This document shows positions 25,678 to 33,710 of a stretch of 36,349 nt of DNA, piece after piece. Positions within the stretch are counted from its first letter, which is position 1. The number at the start of each line of letters is the position of its first letter. This DNA is from RGIG9115 sp045648165 (GTDB lineage Bacteria > Bacillota > Clostridia > UBA1381): contig JAZRNL010000053.1 of assembly GCA_045648165.1 (NCBI GenBank), forward strand, positions 1 to 36,349. The letters are read 5' to 3'. The notes below the pieces were generated by a model. It saw only the letters and a program-made list of their open reading frames with translations, searched no databases and was not told where the DNA came from. Made by a program: the position numbers and the translations under genes.

Positions 25678-27468
25678 ATGGCATATAAAGCTATTTACAG
25701 AAAATGGAGACCTATGGTGTTTGAAGACATTATTGGTCAGAGCCATATAACCAAAACTTTAAAAAACCAAATAATAGAGAACAGGGTGGGACATGCTTAT
25801 CTTTTTTGCGGAACTCGTGGTACCGGTAAAACTACTGCCGCAAAAATTTTTGCAAGAGCTGTAAATTGTCTCTCGCCAAAAGACGGAAGCCCGTGTAACG
25901 AATGTGATATATGCAAAGGTATTTTAGGCGGCGGAATAATGGATGTTTCCGAAATAGATGCCGCTTCAAATAACGGTGTAGACGGCATAAGAGAGCTCAG
26001 GGATGATACAAAATATGTCACTGCATCTGCAAAATACAGAGTGTATATAATAGACGAGGTTCATATGCTGAGCACCAGCGCATTCAATGCGCTTTTGAAA
26101 ACTCTTGAAGAGCCTCCTGAGCACGTGATTTTTATTCTGGCAACAACAGAACCTCATCAAATTCCCCAAACTATTCTGTCAAGATGTCAAAGGTATGATT
26201 TCAGGCGAATTAAACCCTCTGAAATAATATTAAGGCTCAAAGAAATAGCATATGGTGAGGGATTTGAAATAACCGAAGATGCATATTCGCTTATAGCTCG
26301 TCTCGGTGATGGGTCTATGAGAGATGCAATCAGCGTGTTGGAGCGAGTTGTAGCGGCTCACGGAAATCATATAACTTATGAAAAAATAACTGAAACTTTG
26401 GGAGTTGTGCCTATTGATGCAGAGTTTGAAATGGCAAAGGCGCTTCTTCAAAGCGATGCTGATAAGATATTTTCCGTTCTTGGGAAAATAATCGATACAG
26501 GTATTGACCTTAATGTTTTTACCGATTCGCTTATAGCACATTTTAGAAATCTTATAGTATGTAAGGTATCGTCCTCTCCAGAGGAACTTATTGACTACAG
26601 TGACGACGAAATAGTTAAGTTCAAATCCGTTGCGGCGAATGTTTCTTACGAAAAGCTTTCATATATATCTGACAGGCTCACCGAAGCTAAAAGTAATGCA
26701 AAGTGGGTAAAATCTCCACGGGTGATTTATGAGTCGGCGTTTGTGAAAATATGCCGTCCGGAGCTTGATACGTCCCCGGAGGCCATTCTTGCAAGAATGA
26801 GCGATGTGGAAGAAAAGCTGAAAAGCGGCAGCTTCGTTGCTGCGGCGGCAATCTCTCCGGAGGAGTCAGAACCTATAAAAAAGCCGGAGGTGAAGAAGCC
26901 TTCAGGCAAGCTTTATTGCCCAATACCACCTGAGCGTCTTAATGCTTCCAATCCTGTTGTGATAACAGCAAAAAAATGGGAAAAAATAACCGCCATGGTT
27001 ATAAAGTCTAACCCCCATCTTGCATCGGCATTGTTAAATGTAGGTATTACTATAGACGATGAGGGTATAATACTTTTGTATAACAGAGCAACTGAACTTG
27101 GAGCCTATAATATTGCTTCAAGTCAGCTTAAAAACATAATCCAACAGGTACGTAAAGCTTGCGGAGTTGAACTTAATATAAAAATTGCATTTAAAGACGA
27201 GCTTGAGGATTGTCTTGTGGATTTCTGGTCGTTGCCTGACCTATCTGCGGAGAATGCAGTGCACGGAGATGAAGACGTGTCGCCACCTGTAGCAGATAAT
27301 GATCCCTTGAGCGGCGTAATGGAACATATGGGTGATTTTGTTGATATGGTAGACGATCGTGAGTTTCTCACATACAAGCGCGAAGAAGATGATTTTTCTC
27401 AATCGGAGCTTGATGATGAGGATGATCGTGAAGAGTTCATTGAAGCCGGAGAGATGCCGGAAGAATAA
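25678..27468 (+). CDS. dnaX: DNA polymerase III subunit gamma/tau
   Basis: This protein has 596 residues from the ATG at 25678 (SD AGAGG); an upstream in-frame start would lie inside the SRP RNA. It is the clamp-loader ATPase that opens the sliding clamp and organises the replisome. Walker A is GTRGTGKT (45-52). The zinc cysteines are 64, 73, 76 and 79, and Walker B is IIDEVH (124-129). Sensor and arginine-finger regions follow in 'LATTEPHQIPQTILSRCQRYDF'. The C-terminal tau-like part ends in a very acidic tail. At codons 431-433 (GCA AAA AAA) a correctly phased A7 slippery run is followed by a small hairpin; see findings. Confidence 0.97.
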   Translation: MAYKAIYRKWRPMVFEDIIGQSHITKTLKNQIIENRVGHAYLFCGTRGTGKTTAAKIFARAVNCLSPKDGSPCNECDICKGILGGGIMDVSEIDAASNNGVDGIRELRDDTKYVTASAKYRVYIIDEVHMLSTSAFNALLKTLEEPPEHVIFILATTEPHQIPQTILSRCQRYDFRRIKPSEIILRLKEIAYGEGFEITEDAYSLIARLGDGSMRDAISVLERVVAAHGNHITYEKITETLGVVPIDAEFEMAKALLQSDADKIFSVLGKIIDTGIDLNVFTDSLIAHFRNLIVCKVSSSPEELIDYSDDEIVKFKSVAANVSYEKLSYISDRLTEAKSNAKWVKSPRVIYESAFVKICRPELDTSPEAILARMSDVEEKLKSGSFVAAAAISPEESEPIKKPEVKKPSGKLYCPIPPERLNASNPVVITAKKWEKITAMVIKSNPHLASALLNVGITIDDEGIILLYNRATELGAYNIASSQLKNIIQQVRKACGVELNIKIAFKDELEDCLVDFWSLPDLSAENAVHGDEDVSPPVADNDPLSGVMEHMGDFVDMVDDREFLTYKREEDDFSQSELDDEDDREEFIEAGEMPEE

Positions 27469-27492
27469 TATTAATTAAATTTGGAGGGAATT

Positions 27493-27846
27493 ATGGGAAA
27501 GTATAAAGGATTTGCCGGAGCCGGAATGAATCAAAATAAGAATGTAAGCAATATGCTTAAGCAGGCTCAGAAGATGCAGGAGGAAATGGAAAGGGTTCAA
27601 TCAGAACTTGAAGAAAAAACAGTGGAAGCTGCAGCGGGCGGCGGAGTAGTCAAAGTTGTGGCAAATGGTAAAAAAGAACTTCTTTCTGTTGAAATAAGCC
27701 CTGAAGCAGTAGATCCCGACGATGTTGAAACATTGCAGGATCTTATAATGGTTGCTGTAAATGAGGCAGTTAAAAAAGCTGATGATATGATGGCTGAAGG
27801 AATGGGAACAATAACCGGCGGACTTAATATTCCGGGCTTGTTCTGA
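27493..27846 (+). CDS. ebfC: YbaB/EbfC family nucleoid-associated DNA-binding protein
   Basis: This 117-residue protein starts at the ATG at 27493 (SD GGAGGG, 27483-27488); the in-frame TTG at 27481 overlaps that SD. The core MLKQAQKMQEEMERVQ, the glycine-rich AAAGGGVVKVVANGKKEL and 'SPEAVDPDDVETLQDLI' are typical of the family, which forms dimers that bind DNA. It lies between dnaX and recR, the standard bacterial order, in an apparent operon (24 and 12 bases between genes). Confidence 0.96.
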   Translation: MGKYKGFAGAGMNQNKNVSNMLKQAQKMQEEMERVQSELEEKTVEAAAGGGVVKVVANGKKELLSVEISPEAVDPDDVETLQDLIMVAVNEAVKKADDMMAEGMGTITGGLNIPGLF

Positions 27847-27858
27847 TAGGGAGGTTAG

Positions 27859-28467
27859 TTGGGTTTGGCAGAGGATTTATCTGTAGAAAAGCTTATTGAG
27901 CAATTTGAGCAGTTACCCGGAATTGGCCCTAAAAGTGCTGAGCGTATAGCCTTTCATATATTAGAAAGGATGAGCGTCCAGGCTGTTTCTGTCATGGCCG
28001 AAACAATACGGTTAGCTAAGGAAAAAATAGTTTTCTGCCCTGTTTGTCAGAATTTAACTACCGAAACGCCTTGCCGTATCTGCACATCGCCCAAAAGGGA
28101 TAAATCCGTTATTTGTGTTGTGGAAAGTCCGGAGGATGTAAATGCCATTGAAGGGACTAACGAATACAACGGATTATACCATGTTCTCCACGGAGCACTG
28201 TCTCCGGCAGACGGAATATCGCCTGAGGATATAAAAATAAGTGAGCTTATTAACCGACTTGCAGATGGCAGTGTGACAGAGGTCATAATGGCAACAAATC
28301 CCACGGTTAACGGTACTGCAACCGCGGTGTATGTATCCAGGTTGATTGCACCTATGGGGATTAAGGTAACAAGAATAGCTCACGGGGTACCTGTTGGCAG
28401 CGGTCTTGAATATGCCGATAAAATAACCCTCATTAAAGCGCTTGAGGGCAGACAGCAAATAGGTTAA
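27859..28467 (+). CDS. recR: Recombination mediator protein RecR
   Basis: This protein has 202 residues. A TTG start at 27859 follows SD AGGGAGG (27848-27854) by 4 bases; the next in-frame TTG at 27865 has better spacing (10) and may be the true start. N-terminal helix-hairpin-helix LPGIGPKSAERIAF. The C4 zinc finger is formed by 'CPVCQNLTTETPCRIC'. The Toprim domain has VVESPEDVNAIE and 'IMATNPTVNGTATAVYVSR', with a C-terminal 'IAHGVPVGSGLEYAD' motif. It works with RecO and RecF to load RecA at gaps. Confidence 0.97.
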   Translation: MGLAEDLSVEKLIEQFEQLPGIGPKSAERIAFHILERMSVQAVSVMAETIRLAKEKIVFCPVCQNLTTETPCRICTSPKRDKSVICVVESPEDVNAIEGTNEYNGLYHVLHGALSPADGISPEDIKISELINRLADGSVTEVIMATNPTVNGTATAVYVSRLIAPMGIKVTRIAHGVPVGSGLEYADKITLIKALEGRQQIG

Positions 28468-28470
28468 TAA

Positions 28471-28530
28471 AAAAGGTCATACATTTCCGAGGGAAAGAGC
28501 CTTGGGTATGTGTGTCCTTTTGTGTTTTTA
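28471..28530 (+). terminator. Terminator after recR
   Basis: A long stem pairs 28471-28484 with 28508-28521 (one mismatch, one wobble), and an inner stem pairs 28487-28492 with 28500-28505. T-rich sequence follows. It ends the SRP-dnaX-ebfC-recR unit and rules out the ATG at 28508 as a gene start. Confidence 0.8.
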
Positions 28531-28558
28531 CTTACTTAATCAAAAAGGAAGAATTATT

Positions 28559-29413
28559 TTGGAACTTTGGATTGTTTTTATTATATTATATGGAATTTTT
28601 AAAGGTATAAGAGAACCTGTTAAAAAGAAAACTCTTGAAAAATGTGATATGCTGAGTGCGTTGTTTATGTATACTTTCGTTGGCTTTCTCATGACTGTAC
28701 CCCTCACAAGCGGAAGCCTTATAATGAGCCCGTATATGTTTTTGATGGTGGCAATAAAATCATTTGTGATTTTTGTTGCATGGATAGCGGCGTTTGTATC
28801 TGTTCGTAAGCTTCCCGTAAGTCTTTACGGGGTTGTGGATATGTCCCGTGTGATTTTTTCTACAGTGCTTGGTGTTGTACTTCTCGGAGAACCTCTTACG
28901 CTAAAGGGAACCATAAGTCTTTTGTTGGTTGTAGGCGGTCTTTATCTTGTCAATTTAAAAAAATCTGGCAATAGGGAAAACTACAGTTTTAAGTATGTTT
29001 GGATTACCATAGGCGGATGTGCCTTAAATGCCATCTCGGCAATATTCGATAAGTATCTTATGTCTACAGGTGAAATTACCACCTCTCAGCTCCAATTCTG
29101 GTTTATGCTGATGCTTTCGGGGTTTTATCTTGTATACATACTTTTAACCGGCAGGAAGTTAGATGTGAAGGGTTGTATAAAGCACCCTGGTATATATATC
29201 CTGAGTTTTTTGCTTGTTATGGGAGATAAAATGCTCTTTATCGCAAATGCAGATCCCGGAAGTAAGGTTACGGTTATGACTTTAATAAAGCAAAGTGCAG
29301 TAATTGTTACTATCGCTGCCGGGAAGTTAGTTTATAAAGAGAAAAACATAGCATATAAAGTATTTTGTGCAGTTATAATTATAGCAGGTATCCTTTTGTC
29401 TGTAACAAATTAA
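28559..29413 (+). CDS. EamA/DMT-family membrane transporter
   Basis: This protein has 284 residues from a TTG at 28559, chosen because AAGGAAG (28545-28551) lies 7 bases before it; longer in-frame starts fall in the upstream terminator. There are about ten hydrophobic segments in two halves, as in EamA drug/metabolite transporters. The first half includes 'VSVRKLPVSLYGVVDMSRV' and 'FSTVLGVVLLGEPLTLKG', and a matching 'VTVMTLIKQSAVIVTIAAG' occurs in the second. Substrate unknown. No promoter was found in the short gap to the recR terminator, so transcription may start in or before the terminator region. Confidence 0.85.
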   Translation: MELWIVFIILYGIFKGIREPVKKKTLEKCDMLSALFMYTFVGFLMTVPLTSGSLIMSPYMFLMVAIKSFVIFVAWIAAFVSVRKLPVSLYGVVDMSRVIFSTVLGVVLLGEPLTLKGTISLLLVVGGLYLVNLKKSGNRENYSFKYVWITIGGCALNAISAIFDKYLMSTGEITTSQLQFWFMLMLSGFYLVYILLTGRKLDVKGCIKHPGIYILSFLLVMGDKMLFIANADPGSKVTVMTLIKQSAVIVTIAAGKLVYKEKNIAYKVFCAVIIIAGILLSVTN

Positions 29414-29433
29414 AAGGAATTTAAAGATTTTTA

Positions 29434-29462
29434 TTGACAAATTTTCTGCGGTTTGATACAAT
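29434..29462 (+). promoter_or_regulatory. Promoter of the PglF/EpsC-type gene
   Basis: Consensus TTGACA (29434-29439), a 17-base spacer and TACAAT (29457-29462). It is strong and lies 43 bases before the ATG at 29506. Confidence 0.87.
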
Positions 29463-29505
29463 TAAAAGTAAGGTAATTTAATATTTTTCCGGGAGGTGCA
29501 ACTTG

Positions 29506-31395
29506 ATGAAACGAAAAGTGACTCCATTTTCTATACGCAACAGAGTTTTGTTTTTGGTTGATATGTTAGTTATAGTGGCATCGCATTTTCTTGTGCTGAT
29601 GCTCGTTGCAGATTATAATGAATTGATATACAGATTCGGTCTTATATTGGGATTGGTTTTTTCTGCATGTATCACATTTGGTATCGTGCTCACATTGTTT
29701 GGAAATTACAGAGTATTTTGGTCATATGCCGGAGCAAGGGAATATGTGAGGGTTTCATGCTCTCTTGCGGTGTCAAGCTTTATTACCCTGGTGATTGATT
29801 ATCTTATACGGAGAAATAGTTTTTATCTTGCTCTCAGGTACAGGTTTGTTCTGTGTGTTGCAGCAATGTTTGTTTCTTCAGCGCTCATTTTGATGGTGCG
29901 TATGTTAGTTCGCGGGCTTAACCGACTTAATAAAGAATACCATTCTCAATCTGTTGATGTGGTACGCACTCTCATTGTAGGCGCCGGAGAAGGTGCAACG
30001 ATGTTTATAAAAGAAATAAAAAACAATAAAAAACTGAGTAATAAAATTATAGGTCTTGTGGATGACGATGTTACAAAAAATAATCTCATAATCAGAGGAG
30101 TAAAGGTGCTGGGTGTAATTGAAGATATACCGAAGCTTGCGGAGAAATACGATATAGAAGAAATAGTAATTGCAATACCATCTCTCAAAGCGGAGCGTAG
30201 TAAGCAGATTCTTAATATATGTGCCGAAACCAATTGTGAGGTTAAAATCTGTACAGGGCTTGAATCAATGAAGGAGGGTGAATTCAACCAGAGTAAAATC
30301 AGGAGTGTTCAGATAGAAGACCTCTTAGGGCGTGAGCCAATTCTTCTTGATAACGAAGAAATTAAGGGCTACATAAAAGACAGAGTAATTTTTGTAACGG
30401 GTGGCGGAGGCTCGATAGGCTCGGAGCTTTGCAGGCAGATAATGAAGTATAACCCCGAGAAGCTTGTTATAATTGATATATACGAAAATAATGCATATGA
30501 CCTCCAGATGGAGCTCAATAAAGAGTATCCTGATAATAAGCCTGATGTTATTATAGCATCTGTCCGCGATATGGATAGGCTCGACAGCCTTTTTGATAAA
30601 TACCGTCCATACATTGTTTTCCATGCAGCAGCGCATAAGCATGTACCCCTCATGGAGACAAGCCCAGGCGAAGCAATAAAAAATAATGTGTTTGGTACAT
30701 ATAATACAGCTAAATGTGCAGATAAGTATGGAGTGCATCGTTTTGTTATGATTTCCACCGACAAAGCTGTAAATCCTACAAATGTTATGGGTGCTACAAA
30801 GCGCATATGCGAAATGATAGTTCAGTGTATGCAGCAGATTAGTAAAACCGAATTTGTCGCAGTTCGTTTTGGAAATGTGCTTGGTTCAAACGGAAGTGTT
30901 ATACCTCTTTTTAAAAAGCAGATTGAAGCGGGCGGACCTGTAACTGTAACTCATAAAGATATAACAAGATTTTTCATGACTATCCCTGAAGCTGCACATC
31001 TTGTGTTGCAAGCGGCAAGTTACGCTAACGGCGGAGAAATATTTGTTCTTGATATGGGACAACCTGTAAGAATATATGACCTTGCGGTAAATCTTATCAA
31101 GCTTTCCGGATTCAGACCGGGAGTTGATATAGATATTGAGGTAACAGGTCTTCGTCCTGGCGAAAAACTCTATGAAGAACTTCTTATGAACGAAGAAGGG
31201 CTTAAGGATACAAAACACAAGAAAATCTTTATCGGTCAGCCAATCCCGGGAACTATGGGAAAGCTGGAGAAAGACCTTGCATTGCTTTCTGATGCGGTAG
31301 AGAAAAAGGATAATGAGCTTATCAGAAGTGCAGTGGCGCAGGTAGTACCAACATATGTAAAGCCTGAACTTGACCGGGCAGCAACCGCATCATAA
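29506..31395 (+). CDS. Membrane nucleotide-sugar 4,6-dehydratase (PglF/EpsC/CapD family)
   Basis: This protein has 629 residues from the ATG at 29506 with GGGAGGTG (29491-29498); the TTG at 29503 is less well placed. Four membrane segments lie in residues ~12-135. A first Rossmann-like domain (about 150-270) begins TLIVGAGEGA. The catalytic short-chain dehydrogenase domain follows from about 292 with the NAD loop GGGGSIGSE (299-307), 'VFHAAAHKHVPLME' (371-384) and the dehydratase motif STDKAVNPTNVMGATK (417-432), with Asp419/Lys420 as the usual catalytic pair. Such enzymes convert UDP-GlcNAc to a 4-keto-6-deoxy sugar for glycan or capsule synthesis. No other glycan genes are adjacent; radC begins 23 bases downstream. 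Confidence 0.92.
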   Translation: MKRKVTPFSIRNRVLFLVDMLVIVASHFLVLMLVADYNELIYRFGLILGLVFSACITFGIVLTLFGNYRVFWSYAGAREYVRVSCSLAVSSFITLVIDYLIRRNSFYLALRYRFVLCVAAMFVSSALILMVRMLVRGLNRLNKEYHSQSVDVVRTLIVGAGEGATMFIKEIKNNKKLSNKIIGLVDDDVTKNNLIIRGVKVLGVIEDIPKLAEKYDIEEIVIAIPSLKAERSKQILNICAETNCEVKICTGLESMKEGEFNQSKIRSVQIEDLLGREPILLDNEEIKGYIKDRVIFVTGGGGSIGSELCRQIMKYNPEKLVIIDIYENNAYDLQMELNKEYPDNKPDVIIASVRDMDRLDSLFDKYRPYIVFHAAAHKHVPLMETSPGEAIKNNVFGTYNTAKCADKYGVHRFVMISTDKAVNPTNVMGATKRICEMIVQCMQQISKTEFVAVRFGNVLGSNGSVIPLFKKQIEAGGPVTVTHKDITRFFMTIPEAAHLVLQAASYANGGEIFVLDMGQPVRIYDLAVNLIKLSGFRPGVDIDIEVTGLRPGEKLYEELLMNEEGLKDTKHKKIFIGQPIPGTMGKLEKDLALLSDAVEKKDNELIRSAVAQVVPTYVKPELDRAATAS

Positions 31396-31418
31396 TCTGA
31401 AAGGAAAACACTTAAAAA

Positions 31419-32153
31419 ATGCCGCAGGTAACTAAAGAAAGAAAAAAAGGCCCTCACGACGGTCATAAGGAAAGAATGAGGAAGAGGTTTCTGCAGAATA
31501 AAGGTTTTACCGGATTTAGTGACCATGAAATTCTGGAAATTCTTTTAAGTTATGCCAATGTTTACAAAAATACCAATGAAATTGCTCATAATTTAATATC
31601 TAAATTCGGTTCCCTTGAAGCGGTGTTCGATGCTGAAGAGGATGAACTTGTTAAAATTCCCGGTGTGGGTGAAAGAACTGCTGTGCTTATTTGTATGCAG
31701 AGAGAACTTTTTCGTATATACGGTCAGCGGAAGTTTGATGTGAATAACAAAAAGCCCCGGCTGAGCGATAGTGAGTATGTACAAACGGGATTTTATCAGT
31801 ATGTCTGCACCCTGTTTGCCGGTGTTTCTCAGGAACTGTTTTATATGATATGTGTAAATGCCAGAGGCAGAATGTCAAGAGCTAAGCTTATAGGCGAAGG
31901 CTCGAGTGACTGTGTTATAGTAAATCAGAAAAAACTCTTAAGAGAAGCAATAAACAGTAATGCGGCAAGTGTTATTCTCGTCCACAATCATATCACAGGC
32001 ATTTCAATTCCATCTAATGCCGATGTAGAAAATACAATTAAAATCCGCGCCTGTCTTGAGGCAGTGGGCATAGAACTCTCTGACCATTTTGTGTATACAG
32101 AAAAGGGCTGCACCAGTATCCTTCAGGACGCACGTTGCAAATATAGGAAATAA
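31419..32153 (+). CDS. radC: RadC family JAB-domain protein
   Basis: This protein has 244 residues. The N-terminal part is helical with a helix-hairpin-helix phrase 'KIPGVGERTAVLICMQREL'. The JAB/MPN metalloprotease-like domain has the expected Glu139, the metal motif His189-x-His191 and Asp202 in HNHITGISIPSNAD. The usual HNHPSG reads HNHITG, a mild change next to intact metal ligands. Despite the name, a role in DNA repair is doubtful; the true function of RadC proteins is unsettled. Twin hairpin repeats begin at its stop codon. Confidence 0.92.
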   Translation: MPQVTKERKKGPHDGHKERMRKRFLQNKGFTGFSDHEILEILLSYANVYKNTNEIAHNLISKFGSLEAVFDAEEDELVKIPGVGERTAVLICMQRELFRIYGQRKFDVNNKKPRLSDSEYVQTGFYQYVCTLFAGVSQELFYMICVNARGRMSRAKLIGEGSSDCVIVNQKKLLREAINSNAASVILVHNHITGISIPSNADVENTIKIRACLEAVGIELSDHFVYTEKGCTSILQDARCKYRK

Positions 32154-32280
32154 TAAATGCAATATATCGTATTTTATCGGATGCATTTATTATAACATAA
32201 GTTTAGAATAATAGATATAGGTAACTTATGTTGATAATAAATGCAATATGTTGAATTTTATTGGATGCATTTATTATAAC
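32151..32280. repeat. Two copies of a 46-bp hairpin repeat with a linking inverted repeat
   Basis: Unit 1 (32151-32196) and unit 2 (32235-32280) are direct repeats differing at only four central positions. Each has perfect 11-bp ends, TAATAAATGCA and TGCATTTATTA (32151-32161/32182-32192 and 32235-32245/32266-32276), followed by TAAC. Between them AACATAAGTT (32194-32203) and AACTTATGTT (32223-32232) form a perfect 10-bp inverted repeat. No T-run follows. The radC stop is the first three bases of unit 1. Nature unknown: a palindromic interspersed element, protein-binding array or mRNA 3' structure. Confidence 0.85.
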
Positions 32281-32356
32281 TTGTATGTTACAGAGCCAAT
32301 TTGAGCTGTGGCGTTTGTTACTTTTTAACATATTACCTGAAAACTTTAAAAATAAG

Positions 32357-32385
32357 TTGACTTTTAAATTAAACTGTAGTATAAT
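32357..32385 (+). promoter_or_regulatory. Promoter of the rplJ-rplL operon
   Basis: TTGACT (32357-32362), a 17-base spacer and consensus TATAAT (32380-32385), just before the L10 leader. The stretch 32281-32356 holds no other recognised feature. Confidence 0.88.
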
Positions 32386-32395
32386 CATATAGGTT

Positions 32396-32525
32396 GAAAA
32401 ACTTATTCCGTAGACAGCAGGCACAAAGGTAAGTCCCGCCGAGGTATAGTAATTTTAATTTATTGATTACTTTTGCTTTGCGTGTCTTTGGATGTGCAAA
32501 GCTTTTTTTGTACGGAATACACCAA
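32396..32525 (+). promoter_or_regulatory. Ribosomal protein L10 leader RNA
   Basis: The core CCGTAGACAGCAGGC (32408-32422) and 'GTCCCGCCGAGGTAT' (32433-32447) match the L10 leader of Firmicutes, where the L10(L7/L12)4 complex binds to repress its own operon. A 9-bp perfect closing helix pairs 32404-32412 with 32511-32519, and a hairpin followed by T7 (32475-32509) lies inside it as an attenuator. Confidence 0.88.
32475..32509 (+). terminator. Attenuator hairpin in the L10 leader
   Basis: GCTTTGC (32475-32481) pairs with GCAAAGC (32496-32502), followed by seven T. The structure of an intrinsic terminator within the leader suggests feedback by transcription attenuation. Confidence 0.82.
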
Positions 32526-32546
32526 AATTTACGGAGGTGAAAATAA

Positions 32547-33245
32547 ATGCCAAGTGCAAAGGTTTTAGAAGCTAAGAAAGCTCAGGTTGCTGAAATTATC
32601 GAAGTTCTCAAATCTGCTCAGACAGGTGTTCTCGTTGATTACCGTGGTCTTACTGTTGAGGAAGATACAGTTCTCCGCAGAAATCTCAGAAGTGCAGGCG
32701 TTAAGTATTTTGTTGTAAAGAACACATTGCTTCGTCTCGCTGCTAAAGAAACTGGTCTTGATGCTCTTGACGAAATCCTTCACGGACCTACAGCTCTCGC
32801 TGTATCTGATACAGATGCTGTTGCTCCCGCAAAGGTTATTGCAGAGTATGCAAAGCAGAACGATAAGCTCGAAATCAAGTCAGGATTTATTGATGGAACT
32901 GTTGCTACACTTGATGAAATCAAGAAGCTCGCAGCTACACCGTCAAGAGAGACTTTGATTGCAACAATGATGGGAAGCTTGAATGCTCCTGTTTCAAATC
33001 TTGCAAGATTGCTTGCTACTATTGCTGATGGCGGTGTTGAAATTGCCGACCTTATAGCAAAGAAGAATGGTGAAGAAGCTCCTGTAGAGGAGGCTCCCGC
33101 AGAAGAAGCTCCTGCTGAAGAAGCAGCTGCTCCTGTTGAAGAAGCACCAGCTGAGGAAGCAGCTCCCGCAGAGGAAGCAGCTCCCGCAGAAGAAGCAGCA
33201 CCGGTTGAAGAAGCTCCCGCAGAGGAAGCTCCTGCTGCTGAATAA
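32547..33245 (+). CDS. rplJ: 50S ribosomal protein L10 with acidic C-terminal extension
   Basis: This protein has 232 residues against about 165-175 in most bacteria. Residues 1-170 are ordinary L10: KAQVAEIIEVLKSAQTGVLV, VDYRGLTVEE, then YFVVKNTLLRLA and the C-terminal helix that carries the L7/L12 dimers. From about residue 173 a ~60-residue tail follows made of Glu, Ala, Pro and a few Val in EEAPAEEA-like units. L10 is the base of the ribosomal stalk that recruits translation GTPases. The SD GGAGGTGA precedes the ATG. The tail is encoded by imperfect 12-18-base repeats, which may vary in number between strains. Confidence 0.96.
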   Translation: MPSAKVLEAKKAQVAEIIEVLKSAQTGVLVDYRGLTVEEDTVLRRNLRSAGVKYFVVKNTLLRLAAKETGLDALDEILHGPTALAVSDTDAVAPAKVIAEYAKQNDKLEIKSGFIDGTVATLDEIKKLAATPSRETLIATMMGSLNAPVSNLARLLATIADGGVEIADLIAKKNGEEAPVEEAPAEEAPAEEAAAPVEEAPAEEAAPAEEAAPAEEAAPVEEAPAEEAPAAE

Positions 33246-33295
33246 TTAAAACTAAAAGAAAATTTTAAAACTAAAAGATTTAGGAGGAAATTACA

Positions 33296-33667
33296 ATGGC
33301 AGATTTAAATGCAATCCTTGATTCAATCAAGGAACTTAAGTTATTGGAAGTTGCTGAGTTGGTTAAGATGATGGAGGAAGAGTTCGGCGTAAGTGCTGCT
33401 GCTCCCGTTGTTGTTGCAGGTGCTGTTGCTGAAGGCGGCGCTGCTGCAGACGAAAAGTCAGAATTTGATGTAATCCTTGCAGATGCTGGTGCATCAAAGC
33501 TCGGCGTAATCAAAGTTGTTAGAGAACTTACAGGTCTTGGCCTTAAGGAAGCAAAGGCTCTCGTTGACGGTGCTCCCGGTACAGTTAAAGAAGCTGTAGC
33601 TAAAGAAGAGGCTGAATCAATGAAGGCTAAGTTGGAAGAAGCAGGAGCTAAGGTAGAGTTGAAATAA
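33296..33667 (+). CDS. rplL: 50S ribosomal protein L7/L12
   Basis: This protein has 123 residues, normal length. The N-terminal dimerisation part (NAILDSIKELKLLEVAELVK) leads into an Ala-Gly-Val hinge (about 38-52). The C-terminal globular domain contains the conserved 'GLGLKEAKALVDGAPGTVKE' that contacts elongation factors. It lies 50 bases after rplJ with SD AGGAGG and is co-expressed with it under the L10 leader. Confidence 0.98.
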   Translation: MADLNAILDSIKELKLLEVAELVKMMEEEFGVSAAAPVVVAGAVAEGGAAADEKSEFDVILADAGASKLGVIKVVRELTGLGLKEAKALVDGAPGTVKEAVAKEEAESMKAKLEEAGAKVELK

Positions 33668-33710
33668 TTCTCTGCGGTTTTAAATTAAAAATCCAGGAGA
33701 GTGTTTGTCC

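Noticed and set aside
25615..25680. Upstream in-frame start for dnaX
   Set aside because: It lies inside the SRP RNA, while the ATG at 25678 has a proper SD and begins with the conserved DnaX N-terminus.
30325..30806. Two long antisense ORFs inside the PglF/EpsC-type gene
   Set aside because: They oppose the conserved NAD-binding and catalytic segments of a clear gene and show cysteine-rich, low-plausibility translations.
33063..33242. The repetitive rplJ tail as a sequencing or assembly artefact
   Set aside because: The frame stays open with ordinary codon use and ends at a normal stop before rplL; repeats are imperfect, unlike a collapsed or duplicated read error.
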